From NCBI GenBank assembly GCA_020723345.1, contig DYJA01000044.1, positions 1 through 50,341 of the forward strand: a DNA stretch of 50,341 bases, read 5' to 3'. Source of the stretch: Candidatus Aquidulcis sp. (GTDB lineage: Bacteria > Chloroflexota > Anaerolineae > UBA4142). Under the pieces are notes generated by a model. The model worked only from the letters and a program-made list of their open reading frames with translations. It was not told where the DNA came from and did no database searches. The translations under genes and the position numbers were made by a program. Positions 8,678 through 17,633 of this stretch are shown one piece after another; within the stretch, counting starts at the first letter, position 1, and every line of letters starts with the position of its first letter.

Positions 8678-9199
8678 GTGCACAACATCGCAACGGACGT
8701 TGCTACACATTCGGTCGAGTCACTCACGCTATCCGACAACGTTATCCGGCTCATCATCAATGACGAGATCCACCAACTCCGTGTCGAGCCGGACTGGACG
8801 CTGCATTATCTCATCCACGACCGATTGGGACTGACCGGCACCAAGACGTTTTGCGACCGCGGAGCATGTGGGTCCTGCACCGTAATTCTGGATGGACGAC
8901 CGGTCCTCTCCTGTATGACGCTGGCGATCGAGTGTGACGGCAAGCGGGTCGAAACGATCGAAGGGATCGCGGCGAAACAACATCCGCTGATTGATACCTA
9001 CGTCAAACATCACGCGATGCAGTGCGGCTATTGTACGCCGGGCTTTATCGTGACTGCCAAGGCACTGCTCGACCGCAACCCAGACCCGACTGACGAGGAA
9101 ACCCGGCAAGCTCTGGCGGGCAACTTATGCCGGTGCGGCACTTATCCTCAGCATCCGACGGCGGTGCGGGAAGCGGCGCAAATCCTCAGGAAAGGGTGA
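8678..9199 (+). CDS. Xanthine-dehydrogenase-family [2Fe-2S] small subunit
   Basis: 173 residues from a GTG start with a strong GAGGAGG site at 8667-8673. Two [2Fe-2S] centres are visible: the plant-ferredoxin type with Cys59, 64, 67 and 79 (CDRGACGSC...LSC), and the C-terminal type with Cys116, 119, 151 and 153 (CGYC and CRC). This is the electron-transfer subunit of XDH/aldehyde oxidoreductase/CO-dehydrogenase-like molybdenum hydroxylases. An extra 20 residues precede the ferredoxin fold compared with typical members. The stop overlaps the start of the large subunit gene. Confidence 0.93.
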   Translation: MHNIATDVATHSVESLTLSDNVIRLIINDEIHQLRVEPDWTLHYLIHDRLGLTGTKTFCDRGACGSCTVILDGRPVLSCMTLAIECDGKRVETIEGIAAKQHPLIDTYVKHHAMQCGYCTPGFIVTAKALLDRNPDPTDEETRQALAGNLCRCGTYPQHPTAVREAAQILRKG

Positions 9200-11643
9200 T
9201 GACCATGGCGCAAGAATCGGAAACTCATTTACCAGGAAGTTATCAGCGTCTGCGAGCGGACGGACAATATCGCGTTGGTGCGGAACCGACGACGATCGCG
9301 TTCAATCACATCGGCAAGCGGGGTGAGCGGCGCGTGGATGGTTACGAGAAGGCAACCGGCAAAGCGCTTTACACGCGCGATATGGTGCTGCCGGGCATGT
9401 TATTCGCGCGGGTAATGCGCTGTCCGTACGCGCACGCCCGTATCAAGCAGATGGATACTCGCAGTGCCGAGGCGTTACCCGGCGTCAGAGCCATCATCCG
9501 CTACGATGACCCGGAGGTCAAGGGTCGCGCGCTCAACGGAAGCTATTTCGCGCAAGGGTGGGCGCGTCCAAAACTGGCTGGCTGGGCGCTCAAGCCGGTT
9601 CACCTAGTCCTGGCGGACGAGGGCTGGCATGAGGGTCAGCCGATGGGAGTCGTCATCGCCGCCGACACGGAAGCCATTGCCGAGCAGGCGTTGCGACTCG
9701 TCCGCGTCGAATGGGAAGAGCTGCCTTTCGTTCTCGACCAAGAAGATGCGCTCAAGCCGGATGCGCCCGTTTTGCGACCTGGGGCAACCAGCAATGAGAT
9801 TCACGACCCGCGCAAGACATTCAAGTTTGGCGATGTGGAGAAGGGCTTTCAGGAAGCCGACAGGGTCATTGAATTCCAAGCCCGACGGCGGGCGCACTTG
9901 TGGGCTGGCGCAGAAATGCCCAGCGTCTTGGTGCGCTGGCTCGACGGCAGGATGGAATTGTGGGTGCATGAGCAGCAGCCCTATCACGCCAAGCAGTTGC
10001 TGGCTGAATGGCTCGACATCGGCATGGATCAAATCACCATGAACACGGTCTATCAGGGGTGCTCGTTCGGGGGGCGCGGAAATCCCGCCAACCACTCTGA
10101 AAACGGCATGAACATTTTGGCGACCTTGCTATCCAAGAGAACGGGTCGCCCAATCAAAATGCTGTATGACCGGCGCGACACGTTTTTTGGCGAATCGGGC
10201 GACATCGCGACCAGCTACTTTAAGGTGGGCTTTAAGAACGATGGAACGATCACAGCCGTCCAGATGAAAAACATTTTCGCGGTGTACGTGGCTGCGACGG
10301 GCGTCGATCATCTGGTGGAGAATACCAAGATCCCCAACCTGTCTTGCGAGGCGATTCCGGTGGACGTGAGCATCGGACCCGCTTGGTGGGCGCGCTGTGA
10401 GCATTTACCCAGTTGCCTTTCCCTGACGCTGGTGTTCGATCATGTGGCGGCTGAACTGGGGATGGATCCCATCGAAGTGGCACTCAAGAACGACGGCAAC
10501 CACGGTCACGACGTAAGCTATCTCTTGCAATACATGCGCGAGCACGGCTTTCCAGAACGCGATAGTCTCAAAGAGTGCATTGAGATCGGCAAGCGCGCTA
10601 TCGGCTGGGACGAGAAATGGCATCAGCCCGGCGCGAGGAAATTGCCCAACGGCAAGTTGCACGGTATCGCGTTCACCTGGGATCACAACTGGGACGATTC
10701 GCGCGGCACCGGTTCCGCCGCGGTGATGATTGAAAACGACGGCTCGGTCAACATCATCGGGCAACACGTAGACATTGGACCGAATCCCTGGACGCCGCTC
10801 TGCCAGATTGTCGCCGACGAAATCGGTGTACCGTTTGAAAGCGTACACATCAAACCGTGGACGTTGGATACCGGCTTTGCGCTCATGTCGCCCGACGGTT
10901 CCGCAAACCTGGTCGCGAACGGCGCCATTGTCCGCAAGGCGGCTCAAAAGGCAAGGCGGATGCTGCTCGAATTAGCCGCCGAAGTGTTCGAGGTTGCTTG
11001 TCCCGAAGAACTCGACATTCAAAACGGCGCGATCTTTGTCAAAGCCGATCCCGGTCGAACCAAGACTATCCGGCAGGTCGTGACCAAAGCGATGCCGATG
11101 CACTGCTCGGGCGCATTTTGGACGCAGCCGCCTGTTCTCGCCTGGGCGTGGCATGCGCAAGGCATCTGGGGACAAGCCGACGAAACGGGACGACCGCGCC
11201 TGTGTCGTCAGGCGCACTTTATGGAAGTGGAGGTGGACCCCGACACCGGGCAGGTGGACGTGACCCGTGTGGTCAATGTCAACGACGTCGGCAAAGCCGT
11301 CTCGCCCGAAGCCGTCGAAGGGCAAATGTACGGCGGCACGATCCTGGGTGTGAGCCGGGGACTCATCGAAGAGATGGTTTGGGATCCGCGGACGGGCGTG
11401 CTGCTCAACGGCAACTTGCTGGACTACAAGTATGCCACCGCCCTCGACTGCGGTCCGATTGACACGTGCTTCATCGAGACAGGGTTGGGGCATGGACCGT
11501 ACGGAACATGCGGGATCGGCGAAGCAACCCCAACGATTATTCCCGCGCTGCTAAGTCCTGCGGTGTACAACGCGATTGGCAAATGGGTGGACGATTTTCC
11601 GATCACTCCCGAAAAAGTGCTGCAAGCGCTCGGTAAGATCTAG
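9199..11643 (+). CDS. Xanthine-dehydrogenase-family molybdopterin-binding large subunit
   Basis: 814 residues if begun at the ATG at 9199, which overlaps the previous stop; ATG 9205 is an alternative. The substrate-oxidising subunit binds molybdopterin-Mo. The motif QGCSFGGRG starts at residue 286, and the family's catalytic Glu lies in GIGEA at residue 775 near the C-terminus. Length and domain order (small N-terminal aldehyde-oxidase a/b domain, then two Mo-binding domains) are normal. The CO-dehydrogenase active-site loop is not evident, so an aldehyde or aromatic/heterocyclic hydroxylation substrate is more likely than CO. The exact substrate is unknown; the neighbours suggest an aldehyde from sugar cleavage. 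Confidence 0.92.
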   Translation: MTMAQESETHLPGSYQRLRADGQYRVGAEPTTIAFNHIGKRGERRVDGYEKATGKALYTRDMVLPGMLFARVMRCPYAHARIKQMDTRSAEALPGVRAIIRYDDPEVKGRALNGSYFAQGWARPKLAGWALKPVHLVLADEGWHEGQPMGVVIAADTEAIAEQALRLVRVEWEELPFVLDQEDALKPDAPVLRPGATSNEIHDPRKTFKFGDVEKGFQEADRVIEFQARRRAHLWAGAEMPSVLVRWLDGRMELWVHEQQPYHAKQLLAEWLDIGMDQITMNTVYQGCSFGGRGNPANHSENGMNILATLLSKRTGRPIKMLYDRRDTFFGESGDIATSYFKVGFKNDGTITAVQMKNIFAVYVAATGVDHLVENTKIPNLSCEAIPVDVSIGPAWWARCEHLPSCLSLTLVFDHVAAELGMDPIEVALKNDGNHGHDVSYLLQYMREHGFPERDSLKECIEIGKRAIGWDEKWHQPGARKLPNGKLHGIAFTWDHNWDDSRGTGSAAVMIENDGSVNIIGQHVDIGPNPWTPLCQIVADEIGVPFESVHIKPWTLDTGFALMSPDGSANLVANGAIVRKAAQKARRMLLELAAEVFEVACPEELDIQNGAIFVKADPGRTKTIRQVVTKAMPMHCSGAFWTQPPVLAWAWHAQGIWGQADETGRPRLCRQAHFMEVEVDPDTGQVDVTRVVNVNDVGKAVSPEAVEGQMYGGTILGVSRGLIEEMVWDPRTGVLLNGNLLDYKYATALDCGPIDTCFIETGLGHGPYGTCGIGEATPTIIPALLSPAVYNAIGKWVDDFPITPEKVLQALGKI

Positions 11644-11685
11644 GCGATCGAGTACGACGAAGGAAAATATTTGGAGGGCAACTAG

Positions 11686-14037
11686 ATGAGAAAGTTCAAA
11701 CACGTCAATGTTTCAACCATAGAAGAAGCGGTTTCAGCCCTTAGACAATCCGGGGAGACGGCGAAGGTCATTGCCGGCGGCACGGACTTGATTGGCGAGA
11801 TGAAGGACGACATATTGCCTCAATACCCGGAGGTACTCGTCAACCTCAAGACGATTCCGGGCTTGGAATATATTCAGACAGACGGCACTGGTCTCAAAAT
11901 CGGCGCGATGACTCGGCTTGAGGATATTGCCAAGGATCAGACCATCAAGAGAGAATATGCTGCTTTGGCAGAAGCGGCGCGCAGAGTGGCATCACCGCAC
12001 ATCAGAGAGATGGGCACGATCTCAGGAAACATCTGCCAAAACAATCGGTGCTGGTTCTACTGGGTGCAGGGTAACCGGTTCAACTGTATGCGGAAGGGTG
12101 GTCGGATCTGTTATGCGATAGCCCAGGAAGACAGATACCATTCTATATTTGGCGCTGCTGACGTAGGCAGTACGCCTTGCTCTTCGGATTGCCCCGCTCA
12201 TATTGATATTGCCGGCTATATGGAGAAAATCAGGGAAGGTGACATGACCGGGGCGGCTGAGATTCTTCTCGATTCCAACCCGATTCCGGCAATAACGGGT
12301 AGAATCTGTCCGCATTTCTGCGAAGAAGAGTGCAATCGGGGTGGACTTGACGAGGCGATTTCCATCCGATCGGTGGAGCGTGTTCTGGGGGATTACATTC
12401 TTGAGAATGTGGACAAGTTCATACACGCGCCTAAAGCGGGCGATAAAACGGTGGCGGTTGTTGGCTCTGGACCGGCGGGACTATCCGCTGCCTATTACCT
12501 TACGAAGACCGGATACAACGTGACTGTATTTGACCGAATGGAACAAGCCGGAGGTTTGTTGACCTACGGTATCCCAGGATACCGGCTCCCCAAGACGGTG
12601 GTCAAGAAGCAAATACAAGTTTTCGAAAGGGCGGGGATCAAATTCCAACTGAACGCCGCGCTCGGCAAGGAAATCACTGTAGCCGAACTGGCGCAAAGCT
12701 TCGACGCTGTCTTTATTGCCTGCGGCACGTGGAAAGAAAGAGCGGCTGGTGCAAAGGGCGAGCAAGCCATGACCTCCGGTTTACAGTTCCTGGTGGAAGT
12801 AAACTGCGGACGGGCGAAAGAGATGTCCGGCAAAAAAGTGGCGGTCATCGGAGGCGGCAACGTGGCGGTCGATGTGGCGCGCACATTGTTGAGACTGGGC
12901 GCTGAGCCGGTGATGATCTACCGCCGAACCGAGGCAGAAATACCGGCGATCAGAGAGGAAATCGAGAATGTCAAGCAAGAGAATATCAAGATCGAGTTCC
13001 TGACAACGCCTACGGAAGCAATTCGGAACGGCAACCAGGTCGCCCTCAAGTGCGTAAGGATGAAACTGGGTACTCCTGATGAGTCCGGGAGACCGCGACC
13101 TGTACCGATTGAAGGTTCAGACTTTATCATGGAATTTGACGCAGTTATGAAGGCGATTGGGGAAGGAGCGGACACTTCCTGTCTTCCAGCCGAATTTCTT
13201 GATCAGCAAGGACGTTTAGCGGTAGACCAAGCCACGTATTCCCTGGCGAAGAATGTCTTTGCCGGCGGTGATTTCGTCACCGGGGCGGCTACCGTGGTAG
13301 AGGCGATTGCCGCTGGCAGGAAAGCCGCCGGCTCGATAGACCAGTACCTCGGCGGTACAAAGAAAGAAAAAGTTGAGCATGTTGGCGCGCTGAAGACATT
13401 CAACAGTGCTTATCTCGAAAAGACAAACCGAGTGAAATCGCCGGAACGCTCCGTGGAGGAGAGGATCCACACTCTCGACGTTGAGGATATTGCATCAATA
13501 GAGATTGAGGGCGCGGAAGCAGAGGCAAACCGGTGCTTTAACTGTGGCTGCGTAGCCGTGAATCCGTCGGATGTCGCACCGGCGCTAGTCGCCCTGAATG
13601 CCACGATCAAGACAACCAAGCGGGTGATTGCAGCAGATGATTTTTTCATGGTGGGTCAAGACCGGACGACCGTTCTCGACGATGATGAGATCGTGACCGA
13701 GATTCAAATTCCCAAGCCGAGCGCGGATGCGAAGAGCGTCTTCATCAAATATGCGCTGAGAAAGTCAATAGATTTTCCGATCGTCAACTGCGCTCTGGTC
13801 GCGGAGATCACGGGCGGCAGTGTCAAGTCAGCGCGCATCTGTCTTAATTCGGTGTACAACAATCCTTATCGAGCGACCAAAGCTGAGGAGATGATTGCTG
13901 GCAAGGTGATCGACGAATCAACTGCCGAAACAGCCGGCAACGCTGCTGTCACTGATGTTTGCCCGGCGCTGAAGAGCCGATACAAAATACCAATCGCCAA
14001 GACATTGGTGAAAAGGGCATTGTTGGCTTGTAGGTGA
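11686..14037 (+). CDS. FAD/[4Fe-4S] subunit of a molybdenum hydroxylase with an inserted GltD-like NAD(P)H oxidoreductase
   Basis: 783 residues, far above the roughly 290 of a CoxM/XDH FAD subunit. Residues 1-155 are the N-terminal FAD-domain half (AGGTDLIGEMKD; TISGNICQNNRC), with Cys117, 122, 134 and 142 spaced like the extra [4Fe-4S] loop of 4-hydroxybenzoyl-CoA reductase beta. Residues about 160-620 are a GltD-like unit: a Cys-rich helical domain (CSSDCPAHIDIAGY, CPHFCEEEC), a GSGPAG dinucleotide site near 250-256, a second GGGNVAVDVA site near 386, and a closing CFNCGC at 617-622. The FAD domain then resumes (VNPSDVAPALVAL) to the end. GGAGGG upstream fixes the start. Electrons could pass between the Mo enzyme and NAD(P)H or ferredoxin. 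By eye the codon use is less GC-rich than the flanking genes. Confidence 0.85.
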   Translation: MRKFKHVNVSTIEEAVSALRQSGETAKVIAGGTDLIGEMKDDILPQYPEVLVNLKTIPGLEYIQTDGTGLKIGAMTRLEDIAKDQTIKREYAALAEAARRVASPHIREMGTISGNICQNNRCWFYWVQGNRFNCMRKGGRICYAIAQEDRYHSIFGAADVGSTPCSSDCPAHIDIAGYMEKIREGDMTGAAEILLDSNPIPAITGRICPHFCEEECNRGGLDEAISIRSVERVLGDYILENVDKFIHAPKAGDKTVAVVGSGPAGLSAAYYLTKTGYNVTVFDRMEQAGGLLTYGIPGYRLPKTVVKKQIQVFERAGIKFQLNAALGKEITVAELAQSFDAVFIACGTWKERAAGAKGEQAMTSGLQFLVEVNCGRAKEMSGKKVAVIGGGNVAVDVARTLLRLGAEPVMIYRRTEAEIPAIREEIENVKQENIKIEFLTTPTEAIRNGNQVALKCVRMKLGTPDESGRPRPVPIEGSDFIMEFDAVMKAIGEGADTSCLPAEFLDQQGRLAVDQATYSLAKNVFAGGDFVTGAATVVEAIAAGRKAAGSIDQYLGGTKKEKVEHVGALKTFNSAYLEKTNRVKSPERSVEERIHTLDVEDIASIEIEGAEAEANRCFNCGCVAVNPSDVAPALVALNATIKTTKRVIAADDFFMVGQDRTTVLDDDEIVTEIQIPKPSADAKSVFIKYALRKSIDFPIVNCALVAEITGGSVKSARICLNSVYNNPYRATKAEEMIAGKVIDESTAETAGNAAVTDVCPALKSRYKIPIAKTLVKRALLACR

Positions 14038-14092
14038 TTCTAGCAGTCTGCCGGGGATTATCAGATCCGATTGGAGTTTAGGGAGAGTCACA

Positions 14093-14977
14093 TTGAAAGA
14101 GATACGGCTTCATGGACGCGGTGGTCAGGGCGCGGTGCTGGCTGCTGAATTGATGGTTGTTGCCGCATTTGAAGACGGCAAGTATGGGCAAGCGTTTCCC
14201 GCGTTCGGCGGCGAGCGTCGGGGCGCACCGGTGCAGGCGTTCGTACGTTTGGATGCGCGCCCGGTGCGCGTGCGCTATCGCGTCAATCAGCCGGACCACG
14301 TCATCATCCTTGATCGAATGTTGCCGAATACGGTGGATGTGTTATCGGGTCTCAAGCCGGATGGACTCGCGTTTATGGACAGCGAAAAATCTCCGGCGAC
14401 TCTGCTCTGGTCTGTGGACGCTCCAGTGTATGCCGTTCCAGCTACACGCATCGCGCTTGAGGTGTTCGGTCAGCCGTTCGTCAACCCGGCGATGTTGGGC
14501 GCGTGGGCGGCAGTCACGCGCGAGGTCAGTTTGGAGGCAATCCAACGCGCGTACCAACATCGCTTCCCAGGTTCCCTGGGTGAAAAAAATAGTCGAGCCG
14601 CGCAGAAGGGCTATGATTTTATTCGCGCCGGAGCAACCCCGGTGCAGGTCAAGAAATCTGAGCAGACGCCGGGTGGTGTGATTAAATGGAATAGGGAGGA
14701 AGTCGCCGGCGTGCCGGGGCAGCCACTCCACTTTGCATCCGTCGTCGCGGCGCGCACCTCGTTGGCATACCCCACTGGCAGTTGGCGATATAGTCGCCCG
14801 GTGGTTGATCCCGCGGCGTGCAACGGCTGCGGCGTATGCGAGACGTTTTGCCCGGACAGCAGTCTGATGATCGTGGACAAGCAAGCGATCGTGGACTATG
14901 GATTCTGTAAGGGCTGCGGCATCTGCGCGGAAGAGTGCGCGCGCAACGCGATTCAGATGGTGATCGAGGAGGCGTGA
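14093..14977 (+). CDS. 2-oxoacid:ferredoxin oxidoreductase, fused gamma and delta subunits
   Basis: 294 residues from a TTG start supported by GGGAGAG at 14081-14087. Residues 1-185 form the gamma subunit (GRGGQGAVLAAELMV at the N-terminus). After a linker, the delta part carries two [4Fe-4S] motifs, CNGCGVCETFCP and CKGCGICAEECA, which pass electrons to ferredoxin. The four-domain pyruvate/2-ketoisovalerate type of enzyme oxidatively decarboxylates a 2-oxoacid to an acyl-CoA. Fusion of gamma and delta is known in the family. The second cluster ends ECA where many have ECP. The alpha gene starts 3 bases after the stop. Confidence 0.92.
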   Translation: MKEIRLHGRGGQGAVLAAELMVVAAFEDGKYGQAFPAFGGERRGAPVQAFVRLDARPVRVRYRVNQPDHVIILDRMLPNTVDVLSGLKPDGLAFMDSEKSPATLLWSVDAPVYAVPATRIALEVFGQPFVNPAMLGAWAAVTREVSLEAIQRAYQHRFPGSLGEKNSRAAQKGYDFIRAGATPVQVKKSEQTPGGVIKWNREEVAGVPGQPLHFASVVAARTSLAYPTGSWRYSRPVVDPAACNGCGVCETFCPDSSLMIVDKQAIVDYGFCKGCGICAEECARNAIQMVIEEA

Positions 14978-14980
14978 GAT

Positions 14981-16189
14981 ATGGCGCATGGCAAACTTTC
15001 CGTCATGGAAGGATCGATGGCAATCGCCCAGGCGATCAAGGCGTGCCGCCCCGACGTCGTCTCGGCTTACCCCATTACACCCCAGACGCACATTATCGAG
15101 TCCCTCGCGCAGATGGTCGCCAATGGCGAACTGGATGCCGAATATATTCGCGCGGATTCCGAATTTTCGGCGGCTTCGATTTTGGCTGGCGCAAGCGCGA
15201 CCGGGGTGCGCGCTTACACGGCATCGTCGTCGCAAGGATTACTCTTGATGACCGAGGTGATCTATTATCTCGCGCGCACTCGATTGCCGGTCGTGTTCAC
15301 CGGGGCGAATCGTCAGGTCACCGCGCCAATCGGTTTGCAGCCCGATCATCAGGATACGATGAGTTTTCGTGATGCGGGCATCATCGAGTTGTATGTCGAA
15401 GATGTGCAAGAGGCATACGATACGCATTTGCAAGCATTCAAAATCGCCGAGGATCACGATGTTCTGTTGCCGGTCATGGTGTGCGTGGATGGCTTTGTCC
15501 TGACGCATGTGTACGAACCAGTCAAAACTTTCGAGCAAGCCGATGTGGATGCGTTCCTGCCACCGTACGATCCTGCGCATTATATGACGCCTGAAAAGCC
15601 GATGGTGTTCGGTTCCGGCACCGACGACTTGAACACGATGGAATTTCATTACATGAATCATCAGGCAGTGTTGCGCGCCAGGGACAAGATCGAAGCGGTG
15701 GCGCGCGAGTATGAAGCGATGTTCGGTCATTATCACGGCGGCTTGATTGACACGTACGCCACCGAGGATGCAGAAGTGATCCTCGTGGCGATGGGTTCTG
15801 TGATCGGCACACTGCGCGAAGCAGTAGATATCTTGCGTGGCGAAGGCGTCAAGGTGGGCTTGATCAAAGTACGCAGCTTCCGCCCGTTCCCAACCGAAGC
15901 GCTGAAACAAGCCGTCGGTCGCGCGGGCGCAGTGGCAGTCTTCGATCGCGCGCTCTCATTCGGATTTCAAGGTGTGCTTGCGACCGACGTCAAGACGGCG
16001 CTCTACGACGCGCCACATCGTCCGCTGGTGTTGGGTTTGATGGCTGGCTTTGGCGGGCGCGAAGTCAACCTGGACACGGTGCGCGAAATCGTTCAGCGCG
16101 CTCGGCGCGCGTTAGACGCCGGTCGCGTTCCGCACGAGGCGGAATTCATCGGCTTGAAGACCGAGACGCTGCCGCAAGTTTTCGTATGA
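14981..16189 (+). CDS. porA: 2-oxoacid:ferredoxin oxidoreductase alpha subunit
   Basis: 402 residues. The N-terminal pyrimidine-binding-like domain shows YPITPQTHIIE and the block ADSEFSAASILAGASATGVRAYTASSS, typical of alpha subunits that help bind thiamin diphosphate; the C-terminal domain (GLIKVRSFRPFP) corresponds to the transketolase-C part. It acts with the gamma-delta and beta proteins to oxidise pyruvate or a similar 2-oxoacid with CoA. The stop overlaps the ATGA at the start of the beta gene. Pyruvate is the default guess, but residues that would fix specificity cannot be judged by eye. Confidence 0.92.
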   Translation: MAHGKLSVMEGSMAIAQAIKACRPDVVSAYPITPQTHIIESLAQMVANGELDAEYIRADSEFSAASILAGASATGVRAYTASSSQGLLLMTEVIYYLARTRLPVVFTGANRQVTAPIGLQPDHQDTMSFRDAGIIELYVEDVQEAYDTHLQAFKIAEDHDVLLPVMVCVDGFVLTHVYEPVKTFEQADVDAFLPPYDPAHYMTPEKPMVFGSGTDDLNTMEFHYMNHQAVLRARDKIEAVAREYEAMFGHYHGGLIDTYATEDAEVILVAMGSVIGTLREAVDILRGEGVKVGLIKVRSFRPFPTEALKQAVGRAGAVAVFDRALSFGFQGVLATDVKTALYDAPHRPLVLGLMAGFGGREVNLDTVREIVQRARRALDAGRVPHEAEFIGLKTETLPQVFV

Positions 16190-16197
16190 GGTATGTC

Positions 16198-17127
16198 ATG
16201 GATGAAAGCATCATAAGCAAGTACGATGAAATGTTGTTCACGCCGGGGCACCGCGCCTGCCCAGGTTGCGGCGCTTCGATTGCGGTGCGCGCAATCTTGG
16301 AAGCGACGGGACCGGATGTGATCGTGGTCAGTCCGACGGGATGTGTGGAAACTTTTACCGCCCAATATCCCTACTCGCCTTGGGGCGTGCCGTGGTTGCA
16401 CGTTCTGTTCGAGAATGCCGCCGCGGTCGCGTCGGGCGTCGAAGCAGCGCTCAAAAAGCGCGGTCTAGCCGACAAAGTCAAGGTCATCGTCATTGGCGGC
16501 GATGGCGGCACGCACGACATTGGCTTGGGCGCACTCTCCGGGATGATGGAGCGCGGTCACAACGTAACCTATATCTGTTACGACAACGAAGCATACATGA
16601 ACACGGGCGTGCAACGTTCCAGCGCCACGCCGATGGGCGCATCAACGATGACCAGCCCGGCAGGCACGCTGGCTTGGGGCAAGGAGCAGCCCAAGAAAAA
16701 TCTGCCCGCCATCGCATTGGCGCACGGCATCCCTTATGTTGCGACGGCTTCGATTGCGTTTCCGAAAGACCTGACCCGCAAGGTGAAACAAGCCCTGGCG
16801 ATCAAAGGTCCGAAATACATCGAGGTACACAGTCCATGCCCGATCGGGTGGGGCTTCGACGCGGCGCAGACTATCGAGATCGCCCGGCTTGCCGTCCAGA
16901 CGGGTCTCGTGCCGCTTTACGAAGTCAGCGAAGACCAGCCACTCCAAGTCCGCAAGTTACCCAAGCGCGTGCCAGTTGTCGAGTATCTACGACTCCAAAG
17001 GCGCTTCCGTCACCTCTTTGAGGCGGAAGGCAGACAGGCATACCTGAATCTCATTCAGGCAATCGCCGATGAAAACGTAATTCGCTACAAATTGGGTGAG
17101 CAAAACAGTGAAATTGACCAAAATTGA
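16198..17127 (+). CDS. porB: 2-oxoacid:ferredoxin oxidoreductase beta subunit
   Basis: 309 residues from ATG 16198, chosen because GAGG at 16188-16191 is well spaced; ATG 16186 in the same frame overlaps the alpha stop and is an alternative. The thiamin diphosphate motif GGDGGTHDIGLGAL followed by YDNEAYMNTG is clear. Four Cys that can hold the proximal [4Fe-4S] cluster are seen in CPGCG, the later TGCVE and HSPCPIGWGF. The last codons run up to the -35 box of the next promoter at 17130. This is the final gene of the first operon. Confidence 0.92.
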   Translation: MDESIISKYDEMLFTPGHRACPGCGASIAVRAILEATGPDVIVVSPTGCVETFTAQYPYSPWGVPWLHVLFENAAAVASGVEAALKKRGLADKVKVIVIGGDGGTHDIGLGALSGMMERGHNVTYICYDNEAYMNTGVQRSSATPMGASTMTSPAGTLAWGKEQPKKNLPAIALAHGIPYVATASIAFPKDLTRKVKQALAIKGPKYIEVHSPCPIGWGFDAAQTIEIARLAVQTGLVPLYEVSEDQPLQVRKLPKRVPVVEYLRLQRRFRHLFEAEGRQAYLNLIQAIADENVIRYKLGEQNSEIDQN

Positions 17128-17129
17128 TC

Positions 17130-17157
17130 TTGACAAAGGCAAAAATTGTGTTATATT
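17130..17157 (+). promoter_or_regulatory. Promoter of the transporter/sugar-catabolic operon
   Basis: TTGACA at 17130-17135 and TATATT at 17152-17157 are 16 bases apart, and the spacer carries AAAAATTGTG just before the -10, nearly as at 8246-8273. The -35 begins three bases after the porB stop codon. Confidence 0.7.
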
Positions 17158-17169
17158 TATAAGTAGTAA

Positions 17170-17195
17170 TGTAATTACAACACTACAACACGACC
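17170..17195. promoter_or_regulatory. Second copy of the operator-like site
   Basis: TGTAATTACA (17170-17179) is a perfect 10-base palindrome and is followed by the tandem units ATTACAAC (17174-17181), ACTACAAC (17182-17189) and a decayed third unit ACGACC. The layout relative to the -10 box resembles that at 8278, so both operons are probably controlled by the same protein. Confidence 0.55.
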
Positions 17196-17633
17196 TATTT
17201 ATTGACGTGTACAGTGACAGCCATTGGGGAGGTGCGCGGAAAACCACGAGATATAAAAGACTTTCGACAATAATTTTGGACACTGATAAACACAGATGCA
17301 CACAGATTGAAAACCTAGAGATCAGTGTTAATCAGTGTTAATCTGTGTCAAAATTCTGGATTGGGTTTATTTCCGATAATGTCTAAACTTTGACACGTTG
17401 GGCAGATTGAGCAAGGTCAAAGTCGGGTCATTCTGGATAACCCACTTTCGTCTGGGCGCAGTCAAGCAATGAGTCTTGCCGCGAATTGACTTTGCAAATC
17501 GCTTGTGAAGCATGTCATCCTCTGCGCGCGGAGGAGGGCTGAAGAAGGAGGTGCAGCCAAAACAGATTACTCAATGTGCTCGCTGCATAACTATTGTGAA
17601 TCAACTGTCACCAACTTTTCAAGGAGGAGAAGC
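17196..17633 (+). other. Long untranslated leader before the binding-protein gene
   Basis: About 470 bases separate the predicted transcription start from the ATG at 17634. It holds a palindromic repeat (17274-17355) and then about 280 bases with no frame I can defend. Purine-rich GAGGAGG and AAGGAGG stretches occur at about 17529-17535 and 17547-17553 without an evident gene behind them. No riboswitch class was recognised. Confidence 0.4.
17274..17355. repeat. Dispersed palindromic repeat (ggacactgat.../...atctgtgtc family), copy 1
   Basis: The left part carries ggacactgataaacacag and the right part atcagtgttaatctgtgtc; outer edges attttg/caaaatt are also complementary. A related copy lies at 29540-29609, so this is a repeat family and not a site specific to this operon. 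Confidence 0.6.

Noticed and set aside
9199-11643. Carbon monoxide dehydrogenase large subunit (CoxL)
   Set aside because: The overall subunit family fits, but the characteristic CoxL active-site loop was not seen, so a different substrate is more likely.
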